NCBI RefSeq assembly: GCF_012932965.1
Contig: NZ_JABBXH010000002.1
Coordinates: forward strand, 243,120 to 307,119
Source of the DNA: Thalassotalea algicola
Lineage (GTDB): Bacteria; Pseudomonadota; Gammaproteobacteria; Enterobacterales; Alteromonadaceae
DNA: 64,000 nt
Direction: 5' to 3'
Position 1 is the stretch's first letter, and each line of letters opens with the position of its first letter. The position numbers were made by a program, and so were the translations under genes. Below are positions 6,557 through 14,101 of this stretch, one piece after another. The notes beneath the pieces are model-generated. The model saw only the letters and a program-made list of their open reading frames with translations, was not told the origin of the DNA and searched no databases.

Positions 6557-6991
6557 CTAATAAAGCTTTTTAAAACTAAAGGCTTGCTCACTTTCTCCGT
6601 GTTGTTGAAGTTGCGCTAACTTGTCTTTTGCTTCAGCAAGCGTAGGCGTATGGCCTTCATCAATCCACCATAGTACATAAGTAGCTTTGGTTGGCTTTTC
6701 AAACCACTGTGCTTTACGTTTGAAAAACTTAATGTGATCGGTTTTAAACATAAAGTTCTTCAGTGCTTCAGCATCTTGCCACACTGACATGTTGGTAATC
6801 GTTTGTGGGTTATCGAATAATTGAATGTCAGTCGCATTCCCTGTTTCATCTTTTAGTCGCCAAATAAAACCGGGTGATTGCTCGGCAATTCCATTGATAT
6901 AGTCTAGGTTATCAACAAAGTCTTTTAATTGCGGGCTATCGATAGGGGCAAGTGCCGTGGCAATATTAAGCTGGGCCAAAACTTTGGTCAT
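6557..6991 (-). CDS. DUF3291 domain protein, 144 aa
   Basis: The whole chain matches the DUF3291 pattern: LAQLNIATALAPIDSPQL at the N terminus, PGFIWRLKDE, NMSVWQDAEALKNF and a late VLWWIDEGHTPTLAEA. This family is a small ferredoxin-like fold related to antibiotic biosynthesis monooxygenases, with no settled function. The gene next upstream (7025-7318) is of a related fold, so the two may act together. Start ATG 6991 follows AAGGAAG on the minus strand. It lies just beyond the array end and is transcribed towards it. Confidence 0.8.
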   Translation of the reverse strand: MTKVLAQLNIATALAPIDSPQLKDFVDNLDYINGIAEQSPGFIWRLKDETGNATDIQLFDNPQTITNMSVWQDAEALKNFMFKTDHIKFFKRKAQWFEKPTKATYVLWWIDEGHTPTLAEAKDKLAQLQQHGESEQAFSFKKLY

Positions 6992-7024
6992 GATACTTCC
7001 TTGTAAAAAATCGTTTAGTGTTAA

Positions 7025-7318
7025 TTATTTTGACTGATAGTCACGCAAAATTTCGGTGACTTGTACTCGATAAGCTTGATACCACTTCTCGCCGCCTAAC
7101 TTTTGGGCGTACAGGTGGGATGTGTTGGCTTTCCAGTTTGCAATATCTTCAAGTGATTGCCAATAAGAAACAGCAATTTCTTCATTACCTTCGCTGTAGG
7201 CGATAAACTCTTGGCAATTGTATTGTTCAAATGCCAACTTTCTCAGCTGTTGAACCATGTCGTCGTAATCTTTATCGAGCTTGTTTATTGTTGCTCTAAA
7301 TATCACCGCATAAGTCAT
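7025..7318 (-). CDS. Antibiotic biosynthesis monooxygenase-like (ABM) protein, 97 aa
   Basis: A small dimeric alpha-beta barrel type protein is suggested by its size, by the start MTYAVIFRATINKLD and by the central FIAYSEGNEEIAVSYWQS segment with a following tryptophan-rich helix. Start is set at ATG 7318, which overlaps the upstream stop in an ATGA, so translation is probably coupled to the DUF4019 gene. A longer frame to 7345 would run back into that gene. Substrate is unknown; members can be heme-degrading or quinone-modifying enzymes or have no known activity. Confidence 0.75.
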   Translation of the reverse strand: MTYAVIFRATINKLDKDYDDMVQQLRKLAFEQYNCQEFIAYSEGNEEIAVSYWQSLEDIANWKANTSHLYAQKLGGEKWYQAYRVQVTEILRDYQSK

Positions 7319-7710
7319 TTGATAAAGTACCCAATTGTTTGCCAACCATTTGCTGTTTTCTGTAAGGTGAGCGTTTCTATAGCTTGCTTTTTGTTGGTGA
7401 AAGAAGTGCTAAAAATCAACACTTTATAATTTCCGTCAGGTGCGCCAGGTAAACTGGTGTGTGCCGAGTTGTCGATTAGTTTACGGGAAATTACGTCATT
7501 TAACGGCGTTCTAACTGCTGTTAAGGTGGTATGCCACTTCTCTTTCGTTATTTGCTGTTGAAAATAAGGCGCGGTGTCTTGCCAACTCTCTTTATATTGT
7601 CCGCTGTCAACTTTCTCTAACCAAGTATTTGCCGCATCGATATTGCCAGCATGAGAAAACGTGAAGCTACTTGAGAGTATGCTAAGTAACACTACAAATA
7701 TAAACTTCAT
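7315..7710 (-). CDS. Secreted DUF4019 protein, 131 aa
   Basis: Start ATG 7710 is preceded on the minus strand by GGAAAG and gives a clear signal peptide (MKFIFVVLLSILSSSFTFSHA, cleavage near HAG). The mature domain has WLEKVDSGQYKESW, then TSLPGAPDGNYKVLIFSTSF and ends in WQTIGYFIK, which is the DUF4019 pattern. It is exported to the periplasm; function unknown. It overlaps the next gene by four bases and follows the GNAT gene by 17 bases, which suggests an operon 8288 to 7025. Confidence 0.8.
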   Translation of the reverse strand: MKFIFVVLLSILSSSFTFSHAGNIDAANTWLEKVDSGQYKESWQDTAPYFQQQITKEKWHTTLTAVRTPLNDVISRKLIDNSAHTSLPGAPDGNYKVLIFSTSFTNKKQAIETLTLQKTANGWQTIGYFIK

Positions 7711-7727
7711 TATTTCTTTCCTTGAGT

Positions 7728-8288
7728 TTATTGGTTGGCCTGATGATTGACGAGTCCGTAGCAGTAGCTGTCGTACCAAACGTCGTTAACATGAAAGTCG
7801 CTTTTTAACTCACCTTCTCGAAGTAAGCCTAGTTTTTCCATGACTTTCCAACTTGCTATATTTTGTATAGCACAGTTAGCGATAACTTTCCTTGCCTGTA
7901 ACTGGTTAAAAATAAATTCGAGCAATGCGTTAGCCGCTTCAGTGATGACCCCTTTACCTTGCGCTGCTGGCAATGCCAAGTAACCAATTTCAACTCGCTG
8001 ACTGTCTTGATCTTGTAGTAAAAAGCCAACACTGCCACAAAAGACTTTAGTATCTTGATCAAATATTAGAAAGGTAAACCACTGGCTCAAATCTTCAAGG
8101 CAGTTTACACGCGCTGAAAACTTCTCTTTTAACGCTCTTTCTTCAAGTATTGGCCCGATAAAGGTCATCAATTCGGGGTCATTTTGCAATTGCTTAAAAT
8201 ATTCAAAGTCTTGATTGGTCATCAATCTAATTGTAAGACGGTCAGTGGTAAATGCTAAATTTTTAGCATTGAGCGTAGATAAGTCCAT
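7728..8288 (-). CDS. GNAT family N-acetyltransferase (RimJ/RimL type), 186 aa
   Basis: The protein carries the RimJ/RimL layout: LTTDRLTIR-like start (FTTDRLTIRLM), a central GSVGFLL then VEIGYLALPAAQGKGVITEA, whose Q/RxxGxG/A-type loop binds acetyl-CoA, and NIASWKVMEKLGLLREG near the C terminus. It probably acetylates the alpha-amino group of a protein or a small amine. ATG 8288 is chosen; a GTG at 8297 is also in frame but has no better ribosome binding site. It is divergent from the SDR gene at 8347. Confidence 0.85.
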   Translation of the reverse strand: MDLSTLNAKNLAFTTDRLTIRLMTNQDFEYFKQLQNDPELMTFIGPILEERALKEKFSARVNCLEDLSQWFTFLIFDQDTKVFCGSVGFLLQDQDSQRVEIGYLALPAAQGKGVITEAANALLEFIFNQLQARKVIANCAIQNIASWKVMEKLGLLREGELKSDFHVNDVWYDSYCYGLVNHQANQ

Positions 8289-8346
8289 TTCAAACACACT
8301 ATAATTTAAACGGTTTATAACACTAACAAAACTAAGGAAGAAAACA

Positions 8347-9012
8347 ATGGCGTTACAAGTAGTTATTACAGGAGCTAACCGAGGAATTGGTTTGGCTATG
8401 ACTCGCCTTTTTATCGAACAGGGTTGTCAGGTATACGGCTTATGTCGCCAATCTTCTGAAGCGCTTGAACGTAGTGGTGCCAAGGTGGTTAGTGGCGTAG
8501 ATGTCGCCACTGACGAAGGTATCGAGGTTATGGTTAATGCGTTACAAGGTGTAGCAATTGATGTACTGGTTTGTAATGCCGGTATCTTAAGGGATGAAAA
8601 TTTATCACAGTTCAACCTTGATACCATGCGAGAGCAATTTGAAGTAAACACCTTAGCGCCGTTAAGAGTAGTACATGCATTGGAAAGTCAGTTGTTGAAC
8701 GGGGGCAAAATAGCCATGATTACCTCTCGGATGGGATCTATAGCTGATAATGGCTCTGGTGGGCGCTTTGGTTACCGAATGTCGAAAGCTGCACTCAATG
8801 CTGCTTCCGTGTCGTTAAGTGTTGATTTGGCGGACAAAGATATAGCGGTTGGTATTTATCATCCCGGTTATGTACAAACCGATATGGTTGGTGGTCGTGG
8901 CGATATTTCGGCCCATGAAGCGGCGAGCCGTATTGTTGGTTTGATTAACGAATTAGCTATGAGTGATACTGGCGTTTTCAAACACTCAAATGGCCAAGTA
9001 CTTCCTTGGTAA
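8347..9012 (+). CDS. Short-chain dehydrogenase/reductase, 221 aa
   Basis: Classical SDR signatures are present: the cofactor-binding TGANRGIG near residues 8-15, the NAG motif (VLVCNAGIL), a Ser in the ITSRMGS segment and the catalytic YRMSK (YxxxK) near residue 145. The likely reaction is NAD(P)-dependent oxidoreduction of a carbonyl or alcohol in the cytoplasm; substrate unknown. AAGGAAG lies eight bases before ATG 8347. The alkyltransferase-like gene starts 17 bases after the stop, so the two are probably cotranscribed. Confidence 0.87.
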   Translation: MALQVVITGANRGIGLAMTRLFIEQGCQVYGLCRQSSEALERSGAKVVSGVDVATDEGIEVMVNALQGVAIDVLVCNAGILRDENLSQFNLDTMREQFEVNTLAPLRVVHALESQLLNGGKIAMITSRMGSIADNGSGGRFGYRMSKAALNAASVSLSVDLADKDIAVGIYHPGYVQTDMVGGRGDISAHEAASRIVGLINELAMSDTGVFKHSNGQVLPW

Positions 9013-9028
9013 TAGCGTTAAAGCTCCG

Positions 9029-9379
9029 ATGAAAGAGAATTATTTAAAAATTTGGCGAACGGTACAGCTTATTCCTGCAGGTAAGGTCGCCAGTTATGGG
9101 CAAATTGCTGATTTAGCGGGGTTGCCAGGGCGTGCCAGATTAGTGGGCAAGTGCTTAGGTTACGTGCCTGATAGCGGGGTTGATGGAAAGCTGGTGCCGT
9201 GGTTTAGAGTGATAAATTCTGCAGGGAAAATTTCTTTTCCAATAGGTACAGAGCACTTTGAAAAACAAAAACACCACCTGCAAGAAGAGCAGGTGGTAGT
9301 GATAGGCGCTCGAATAAAGCTTAAAGAATTTCAGTGGCAGCCTGATTTAGGTGAGCTGCTATTTAAGCTTGAGTACTAA
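9029..9379 (+). CDS. Alkyltransferase-like protein (ATL, MGMT-fold without active cysteine), 116 aa
   Basis: The chain matches the DNA-binding domain of O6-methylguanine-DNA methyltransferases: IPAGKVASYGQIADLAGLPG, the arginine-finger type ARLVGKCLGYVP region and WFRVINSAGKIS. The usual PCHRV reactive cysteine motif reads PWFRV, so Cys is Trp. This defines alkyltransferase-like proteins, which bind O6-alkylguanine and pass it to nucleotide excision repair (established for ATL1/YbaZ types). ATG 9029 is chosen because a longer frame would lie inside the SDR gene; its ribosome binding site is weak. Confidence 0.87.
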   Translation: MKENYLKIWRTVQLIPAGKVASYGQIADLAGLPGRARLVGKCLGYVPDSGVDGKLVPWFRVINSAGKISFPIGTEHFEKQKHHLQEEQVVVIGARIKLKEFQWQPDLGELLFKLEY

Positions 9380-9397
9380 ACCCAATAATAATGCTGG

Positions 9398-10747
9398 CTA
9401 AAGCTGATATTTATCAAGTAGCTCTTTGACTATATCGCCATTTAATTGTGTAGGGCAGCTGTAGGTGTCTGATAATTCAGATAGCAGCTGCTTATGTTTT
9501 TTCCCGAGTTCAAATGCTTCACTGTATGGTCGGTGTTCAAACATTACCATGGCATAACGTGGTGTGAATCGCTTTGGAAACCACTGCTGAATTTTAAAGG
9601 CAAATTGCTTTTGTAGTAGAAATTCATGTTGGCGTACACTATCGCGCATTTCAATATAGTTTTCTAGCGCCATATCGGCAATGGCGTCGCTATTGATTTT
9701 CCTTACTTGCTCTACTTCACCGAACAGTGCTTGCCAGTCGCTGTCTTTGGCATTGTCTGCTGCTGGGAATAACTCAGCTATTGCATTACAGTCTTCAAAA
9801 CCGCAATTCATTCCTTGGCCATGAAATGGTACCACCGCATGAGCAGAGTCACCGACAATTAAGGCTTTATCTTTATAGTGCCAAGGTGAGCACTTTATTG
9901 TTGCTAAACGACCCGTTGGGTTGTTCTGGTAGCTGCCAATTAAATCATCCAATAATGGTTTAATAGATGTAAAGTGGGCATCAAAGAAGTGGTGTATTTC
10001 TTCTTTAGTATTCACACTGTCAAAGCTAGTGAAACCATGGTTTGGCATAAATAACGTCACGGTGAAGCTACCGTCTAAATTAGGGAGGGCGATTAGCATG
10101 AACTCGCCTCTTGGCCATATGTGCAAAGCATTGGCATCTAATTTATGTTGACCATTTTCATCAGGTGCAATGGTTAGTTCTTTATAACTATGATCGAGTA
10201 CAGCTTCACTATCTTGTTTAGATTCTTGACTTAGGATCGCTTGTCTAACGGGGGAGTTCGCTCCATCAGTACCAATGATGCGATTAAAGTTAATTGATTT
10301 TTCAGTGCCAGCGACATTGGCGGTAAAGGTCATCTTCTCAAAATCAATATGACTTACTCTATGTTCGAAGAAAAATTTAACTTTTCCTGTCGCTTCTGCT
10401 TTAGTCATTAGAAAACTATTAAGCTGGCCGCGAGAAATAGAATAAATAACATCGTTAGTTGTTTGTCCATAAGGTTGAAAGTTTGCTGGTTCACCTTCTG
10501 GATGAACCATTCTGCCTTTCATTGGAATAAGCATTTCGTTAATTTCATTCATCAAGCCTAATGCTTGTAATGGCTTTATTCCTCTATTGGCAAGAGCCAA
10601 ATTGATTGAACGGCCAGCCGAAATATTTACTTTCCGCATATCTTCACGAGATTCATATACGTCTACACTATAGCCTTTGCGTGCCAAAACTAACGACAAA
10701 AGAGAGCCAACAAGTCCACCACCGATAAGGGTTATTTTTTCGATCAT
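9398..10747 (-). CDS. kmo: Kynurenine 3-monooxygenase, 449 aa
   Basis: This FAD-dependent hydroxylase converts L-kynurenine to 3-hydroxykynurenine with NADPH and O2. Visible are the dinucleotide-binding TLIGGGLVGSLLS at the N terminus, the GADG-type IIGTDGANSPVR near residue 170 and the second flavin motif with LIVGDSAHAVVPFHGQGMN near residue 310. The C-terminal region is rich in aromatic and basic residues as in KMO. ATG 10747 overlaps the kynU stop in ATGA and has AAAGGAGT upstream, so it is translationally coupled. It is the last gene of the kynurenine operon. Confidence 0.93.
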   Translation of the reverse strand: MIEKITLIGGGLVGSLLSLVLARKGYSVDVYESREDMRKVNISAGRSINLALANRGIKPLQALGLMNEINEMLIPMKGRMVHPEGEPANFQPYGQTTNDVIYSISRGQLNSFLMTKAEATGKVKFFFEHRVSHIDFEKMTFTANVAGTEKSINFNRIIGTDGANSPVRQAILSQESKQDSEAVLDHSYKELTIAPDENGQHKLDANALHIWPRGEFMLIALPNLDGSFTVTLFMPNHGFTSFDSVNTKEEIHHFFDAHFTSIKPLLDDLIGSYQNNPTGRLATIKCSPWHYKDKALIVGDSAHAVVPFHGQGMNCGFEDCNAIAELFPAADNAKDSDWQALFGEVEQVRKINSDAIADMALENYIEMRDSVRQHEFLLQKQFAFKIQQWFPKRFTPRYAMVMFEHRPYSEAFELGKKHKQLLSELSDTYSCPTQLNGDIVKELLDKYQL

Positions 10748-12027
10748 GCTAGGCACTCCTTTAAGATTCTGACAAAGTGAAAACAATCTTCATAGCTATT
10801 GTATAACGGTACGGGCGCTGCTCGAATTACATTGGGTTCGCGCCAATCTGTTGTTACTCCTTTGGCTTCAATGGCATTGAACATTGCCTTGCCATCTAGG
10901 CCTTCAACGTTAATCATTAACGATAATTGGCTACCAGATTGCCCAATTGCTTCTGGCGTAATAATAGTGACTTTGTCACCTAATTCGGCTTGTAAAAGTG
11001 AGCGAAAATACTGGGTTAACTTTATCGATTTTTCTCTTAGTTTTTTCATGCCTCCGGCTAAAATGACCGTTTCGTATGCGCCGCGTACAGCAGCTAAACT
11101 GAGCACTGGTGGGTTAGATAGCTGCCAGCCTTCTGCCGTCGGTATGGCGTGAAATTCATTGGCCATTTTAAATCGGGTTGATTTATCGTGCCCCCACCAG
11201 CCGGCGAAACGATTTAATTGGGTGTTGGTTGCGTGTTTTTCATGGACGAAACAGCCGGCGACAGAGCCTGCGCCACTATTTAAATACTTGTAACTACACC
11301 AGCAGGCGAAATCGACTTGCCAGTTGTGTAATTCCAACTCGATATTTCCTGCGGCATGAGCGAGATCGAAACCGACTAAAATGCCTTTGGCGTGTGCTTT
11401 TTCGGTAATGGTTTTCATGTCGAGCACTTGGCCGGTGTAGTATTGAATACCTGGCAGGAGAATGAGTGCAATTTCATCGCCTTGTTGCTCTATGATTTGA
11501 TAAAGGTCGTCGTGATTGAGCAACTCTTCACCGTCTCTTGGTTGCCATGTCATCATATGCTCTGCTGGATTGAGTTTATGATGTTTAATTTGCGACTCAA
11601 CGGCATAGTGATCTGATGGGAAAGCATGATCTTCGATCAAAATTTTACATCGCTTACCTTGCGGTTGATAAAAACTGGCCATCATCAGATGCAGGTTAAC
11701 GGTCAAAGAATTCATCATGACAACTTCTTTGTGCTGTGCACCAACGATTTGGGCGGCGAAGTCAGTAATAAACTCATGATAAGGCATCCAAGGGAATTCC
11801 CCTTCAAAGTGACCTTTTACACCGTGCTTGCCCCAAGCATCTAACAGTTCCATAACGGCTTCTTTCGCTAAAATCGGCTGAAGACCGAGCGAGTTGCCAG
11901 TGAAGTAGTATTCATTTTCGCCATTTGCTTGCTTTGGGATCGCGAAATGGTCGCGCATATGAGCTAACGTGTCTTGTTTATCAAGTGATTGTGCGTAATC
12001 TAAAGTAGTATCTTTTAACATAATCAT
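10744..12027 (-). CDS. kynU: Kynureninase, 427 aa
   Basis: A PLP enzyme that cleaves 3-hydroxykynurenine (or kynurenine) to 3-hydroxyanthranilate (or anthranilate) and alanine. Family features: EYYFTGNSLGLQP near the N terminus, HAFPSDHYAVESQ, VGFDLAHAAGN with the PLP-contacting Asp and His, and CWCSYKYLNSGAGSVAG with the Schiff-base lysine in SYKYLN. Length matches bacterial kynureninases. It ends in a four-base overlap with kmo and starts five bases after the cyclase-family gene. ATG at 12027 or 12021 could start translation. Confidence 0.94.
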   Translation of the reverse strand: MIMLKDTTLDYAQSLDKQDTLAHMRDHFAIPKQANGENEYYFTGNSLGLQPILAKEAVMELLDAWGKHGVKGHFEGEFPWMPYHEFITDFAAQIVGAQHKEVVMMNSLTVNLHLMMASFYQPQGKRCKILIEDHAFPSDHYAVESQIKHHKLNPAEHMMTWQPRDGEELLNHDDLYQIIEQQGDEIALILLPGIQYYTGQVLDMKTITEKAHAKGILVGFDLAHAAGNIELELHNWQVDFACWCSYKYLNSGAGSVAGCFVHEKHATNTQLNRFAGWWGHDKSTRFKMANEFHAIPTAEGWQLSNPPVLSLAAVRGAYETVILAGGMKKLREKSIKLTQYFRSLLQAELGDKVTIITPEAIGQSGSQLSLMINVEGLDGKAMFNAIEAKGVTTDWREPNVIRAAPVPLYNSYEDCFHFVRILKECLA

Positions 12028-12032
12028 TGTCT

Positions 12033-12872
12033 TTATTTGTTTATTGCATGTGCTGAATAGAGAACTGGGCGACTGGGTGCTGCATCATTAACAAATGCAG
12101 GAAGTTGCAAGTTCATAAAATAAAAACCATCGTCAATTTGCTGATCGAAATATGCCAGTTCAGTGATAGTTTTATTGATTAAGCTATTAGTTGTCGCCTG
12201 ATGAGCGCCTTCTATGACTTGCCAAAACAAGTGATGGCAAGTTAACAAGCCATCATCGTGTAGGCGATCAATCGATGGTATATCTACGACTAAGTGCTCA
12301 ACGCCGCGCTCATTGAGGTATAAGATTGCCTCACGCGTAAAAAACGGCGGTTGATTGCTTTGATTATATTCAGCGCTTAATTTGTCAGGAGTATTGGGTA
12401 GCGTGCGAATAGCTGCTACCTGCAACTGTGCGTTACTGTAATTATCAAGTTGCTTGGCTAGTGCTGACCGGGTTATCACCTTGTCTTTTGATTGCAGACT
12501 AGGCGAATAGTCTTCTTTGCAGTCGCTCGCTTGAGACGGTGTTATCGACACTAAGACGCAAGGCATTAGTGGTGAAATGCTGATGTCTGCGACAGACAAA
12601 GCCAGCTCACTGCTTTTATCGCATATATGACGTATGGTTTCGGTGTGAGTGCCGTTGCAGTGCGGATTAATCCGTAGTTCATTCACGTTACAGCTGCCAC
12701 CTTGTTCGGTATCACCTATAAAACCATCTGCTTGCATAGGAACACTGGTGGCTCTGTTTGAACCAAAGTGATTAGGCTGCGCTTGGTTAAAGGCTAAGTT
12801 GATAGAACAGTTCAAGGCAAAATCAGTATTAACCTGATATTGGATATCTGCTATTTCGATTGTGACTAACAT
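12033..12872 (-). CDS. Cyclase-family protein, probable kynurenine formamidase, 279 aa
   Basis: The fold is that of the metal-dependent cyclase/kynurenine formamidase family (PF04199 type): a central NPHCNGTHTE segment near residue 70-80 and a later HLVVDIPSIDRLHDDG with HHLFW. In standard KynB the metal site reads HxGTHxD. Here the aligned residues read CNGTHTE, so one His is Cys and the Asp is Glu. Its place between haaO and kynU in a kynurenine operon supports N-formylkynurenine hydrolysis, but this is inferred from context. A related lactone or ring hydrolase in the lower pathway is an alternative. Confidence 0.78.
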   Translation of the reverse strand: MLVTIEIADIQYQVNTDFALNCSINLAFNQAQPNHFGSNRATSVPMQADGFIGDTEQGGSCNVNELRINPHCNGTHTETIRHICDKSSELALSVADISISPLMPCVLVSITPSQASDCKEDYSPSLQSKDKVITRSALAKQLDNYSNAQLQVAAIRTLPNTPDKLSAEYNQSNQPPFFTREAILYLNERGVEHLVVDIPSIDRLHDDGLLTCHHLFWQVIEGAHQATTNSLINKTITELAYFDQQIDDGFYFMNLQLPAFVNDAAPSRPVLYSAHAINK

Positions 12873-12878
12873 TAAAAA

Positions 12879-13391
12879 CTAACCCTTAGTTGTTACCGTT
12901 TGACACTGGCTACACGTGCAGTTATCTAAATTCTGGTAGAAATTTTCAAAGACGATAGGTAGGTCTGTTTCAATATTGTCTAAGCAGAAGCTTTCTTGAT
13001 AAAGCTTATGTTTGCAAGACGGGCAAAACCACACTAACGCGTCTGCTTGATTCGGTGCACGTTTTTGTTCAACCACCATGCCAACGCTACCAGCCATCCG
13101 TTGAGGGGAGTGGAGCATTTTCGGTGGTAGCAAAAATATTTCGCCAGCCTTGATTGAAATGTCTTTAAATTCGTCGTTATCGATAACTTTAAGGACCATT
13201 TCTCCTTCAAGTTGATAGAATAGCTCAGGCGTTTCATTGTAATGGTAGTCTGTACGGTTGTTAGGGCCGCCAACAATCATGACAATAAAGTCATCTTGTT
13301 CAAAAACTTGTTTATTACATACCGGCGGCTTTAGTAGGTGGCGATGATCTTCAATCCACTGATTTAAATTAAAGGGCAGTGCAAATGACAT
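12879..13391 (-). CDS. haaO: 3-hydroxyanthranilate 3,4-dioxygenase, 170 aa
   Basis: A cupin-fold Fe(II) ring-cleaving dioxygenase that turns 3-hydroxyanthranilate into 2-amino-3-carboxymuconate semialdehyde. The catalytic iron ligands are visible as His and Glu in [13 protein letters not shown] and a second His in KMLHSPQR. The C-terminal rubredoxin-like metal site of bacterial enzymes is intact (CPSC then CTCSQC). Size matches the family (about 170-180). It starts 14 bases after the RidA gene and is followed after six bases by the cyclase gene. Confidence 0.94.
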   Translation of the reverse strand: MSFALPFNLNQWIEDHRHLLKPPVCNKQVFEQDDFIVMIVGGPNNRTDYHYNETPELFYQLEGEMVLKVIDNDEFKDISIKAGEIFLLPPKMLHSPQRMAGSVGMVVEQKRAPNQADALVWFCPSCKHKLYQESFCLDNIETDLPIVFENFYQNLDNCTCSQCQTVTTKG

Positions 13392-13405
13392 AAATCCTCC
13401 GGTAA

Positions 13406-13834
13406 TTATTCAGATAAAGCTGCAATACATTTAAGTTCGATTGCAATAGGTGTCGGCAGTTTATTTATTTCAACGGTTGTGCGACAAGGTTGGTTGTCAG
13501 CAAAGTACTCTGCATACACCTTGTTATAAATGGCAAAGTCGTCATCCATATTGGTTAAAAACACTGTGACATCAACTAAGTCCATCCAGCTAGCACCTGA
13601 GGCTTCTAAAATAGTGCGAACGTTGTCAAATACGCTTCGACATTGGGCTTCAATATCATAGCTGGCGATTTTTCCATGTTCGTCTAAATCGACCCCTGGT
13701 ATTTTCGTGGTGCCAGCTTGTCTAGGTCCTACGCCAGAAAGAAACAGTAAATTACCTACTTTTCTTGCATGTGGATATAAGCCAACAGGTTTTGGTGCTT
13801 TTTCGGTATTAAATTTATCGGTTGTTATTGTCAT
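13406..13834 (-). CDS. RidA-family protein, probable 2-aminomuconate deaminase, 142 aa
   Basis: The RidA (YjgF/YER057c/UK114) fold is clear: [22 protein letters not shown], a central [27 protein letters not shown] and a conserved arginine in [13 protein letters not shown]. RidA members in 3-hydroxyanthranilate pathways deaminate 2-aminomuconate to 4-oxalocrotonate (AmnD/NbaF type), and this neighbourhood argues for that role rather than the general imine deaminase. Start ATG 13834 has AAGGACA upstream; an extended frame to 13936 would add an unconvincing leader. A 267-base gap separates it from the dehydrogenase gene. Confidence 0.83.
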   Translation of the reverse strand: MTITTDKFNTEKAPKPVGLYPHARKVGNLLFLSGVGPRQAGTTKIPGVDLDEHGKIASYDIEAQCRSVFDNVRTILEASGASWMDLVDVTVFLTNMDDDFAIYNKVYAEYFADNQPCRTTVEINKLPTPIAIELKCIAALSE

Positions 13835-13853
13835 TATTCTTGTCCTTAAACCT

Positions 13854-13885
13854 TGTGCAGTTGCACAGTTCGACAGACACAATAG
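13854..13885. promoter_or_regulatory. Paired dyads upstream of the RidA gene
   Basis: Two short inverted repeats stand side by side: TGTGCA-GT-TGCACA at 13854-13867 and GACAC-AATA-GTGTC at about 13876-13889. They lie 20-55 bases upstream of the start of the RidA gene, where an operator would be expected. No protein is assigned. Confidence 0.35.
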
Positions 13886-13941
13886 TGTCGTAATAATTGT
13901 AGAAAAATATTGAAATTTTGCGTTACGCAAACGCAATTATG

Positions 13942-13978
13942 CCTAGCAAACTTAATCAATAGTTGTTGCTAGGTTTTT
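13942..13978. terminator. Hairpin in the gap between dehydrogenase and RidA genes
   Basis: CCTAGCAA (13942-13949) pairs with TTGCTAGG (13966-13973) and TTTTT follows on the + strand. No + strand gene is known here, so its use as a terminator is doubtful. A second dyad, TGCCATTT / AAATGGCA at 14001-14036, lies closer to the dehydrogenase stop. Confidence 0.35.
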
Positions 13979-14101
13979 ACTAAGAAAAGGTTAAATCAAT
14001 TGCCATTTGCAGCCTTGCTGGCTGGCGAAAATGGCACCTGATGATTTAAATTTGTAGCAAGTTAAACTCATTATTCTTGTAATTTATTCGAGTAACATTG
14101 T

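Noticed and set aside
13835-13936. 34-residue N-terminal extension of the RidA protein as a signal peptide
   Set aside because: RidA proteins are cytoplasmic and begin near the ATG at 13834, which has AAGGACA upstream; the extension covers promoter-like dyads.
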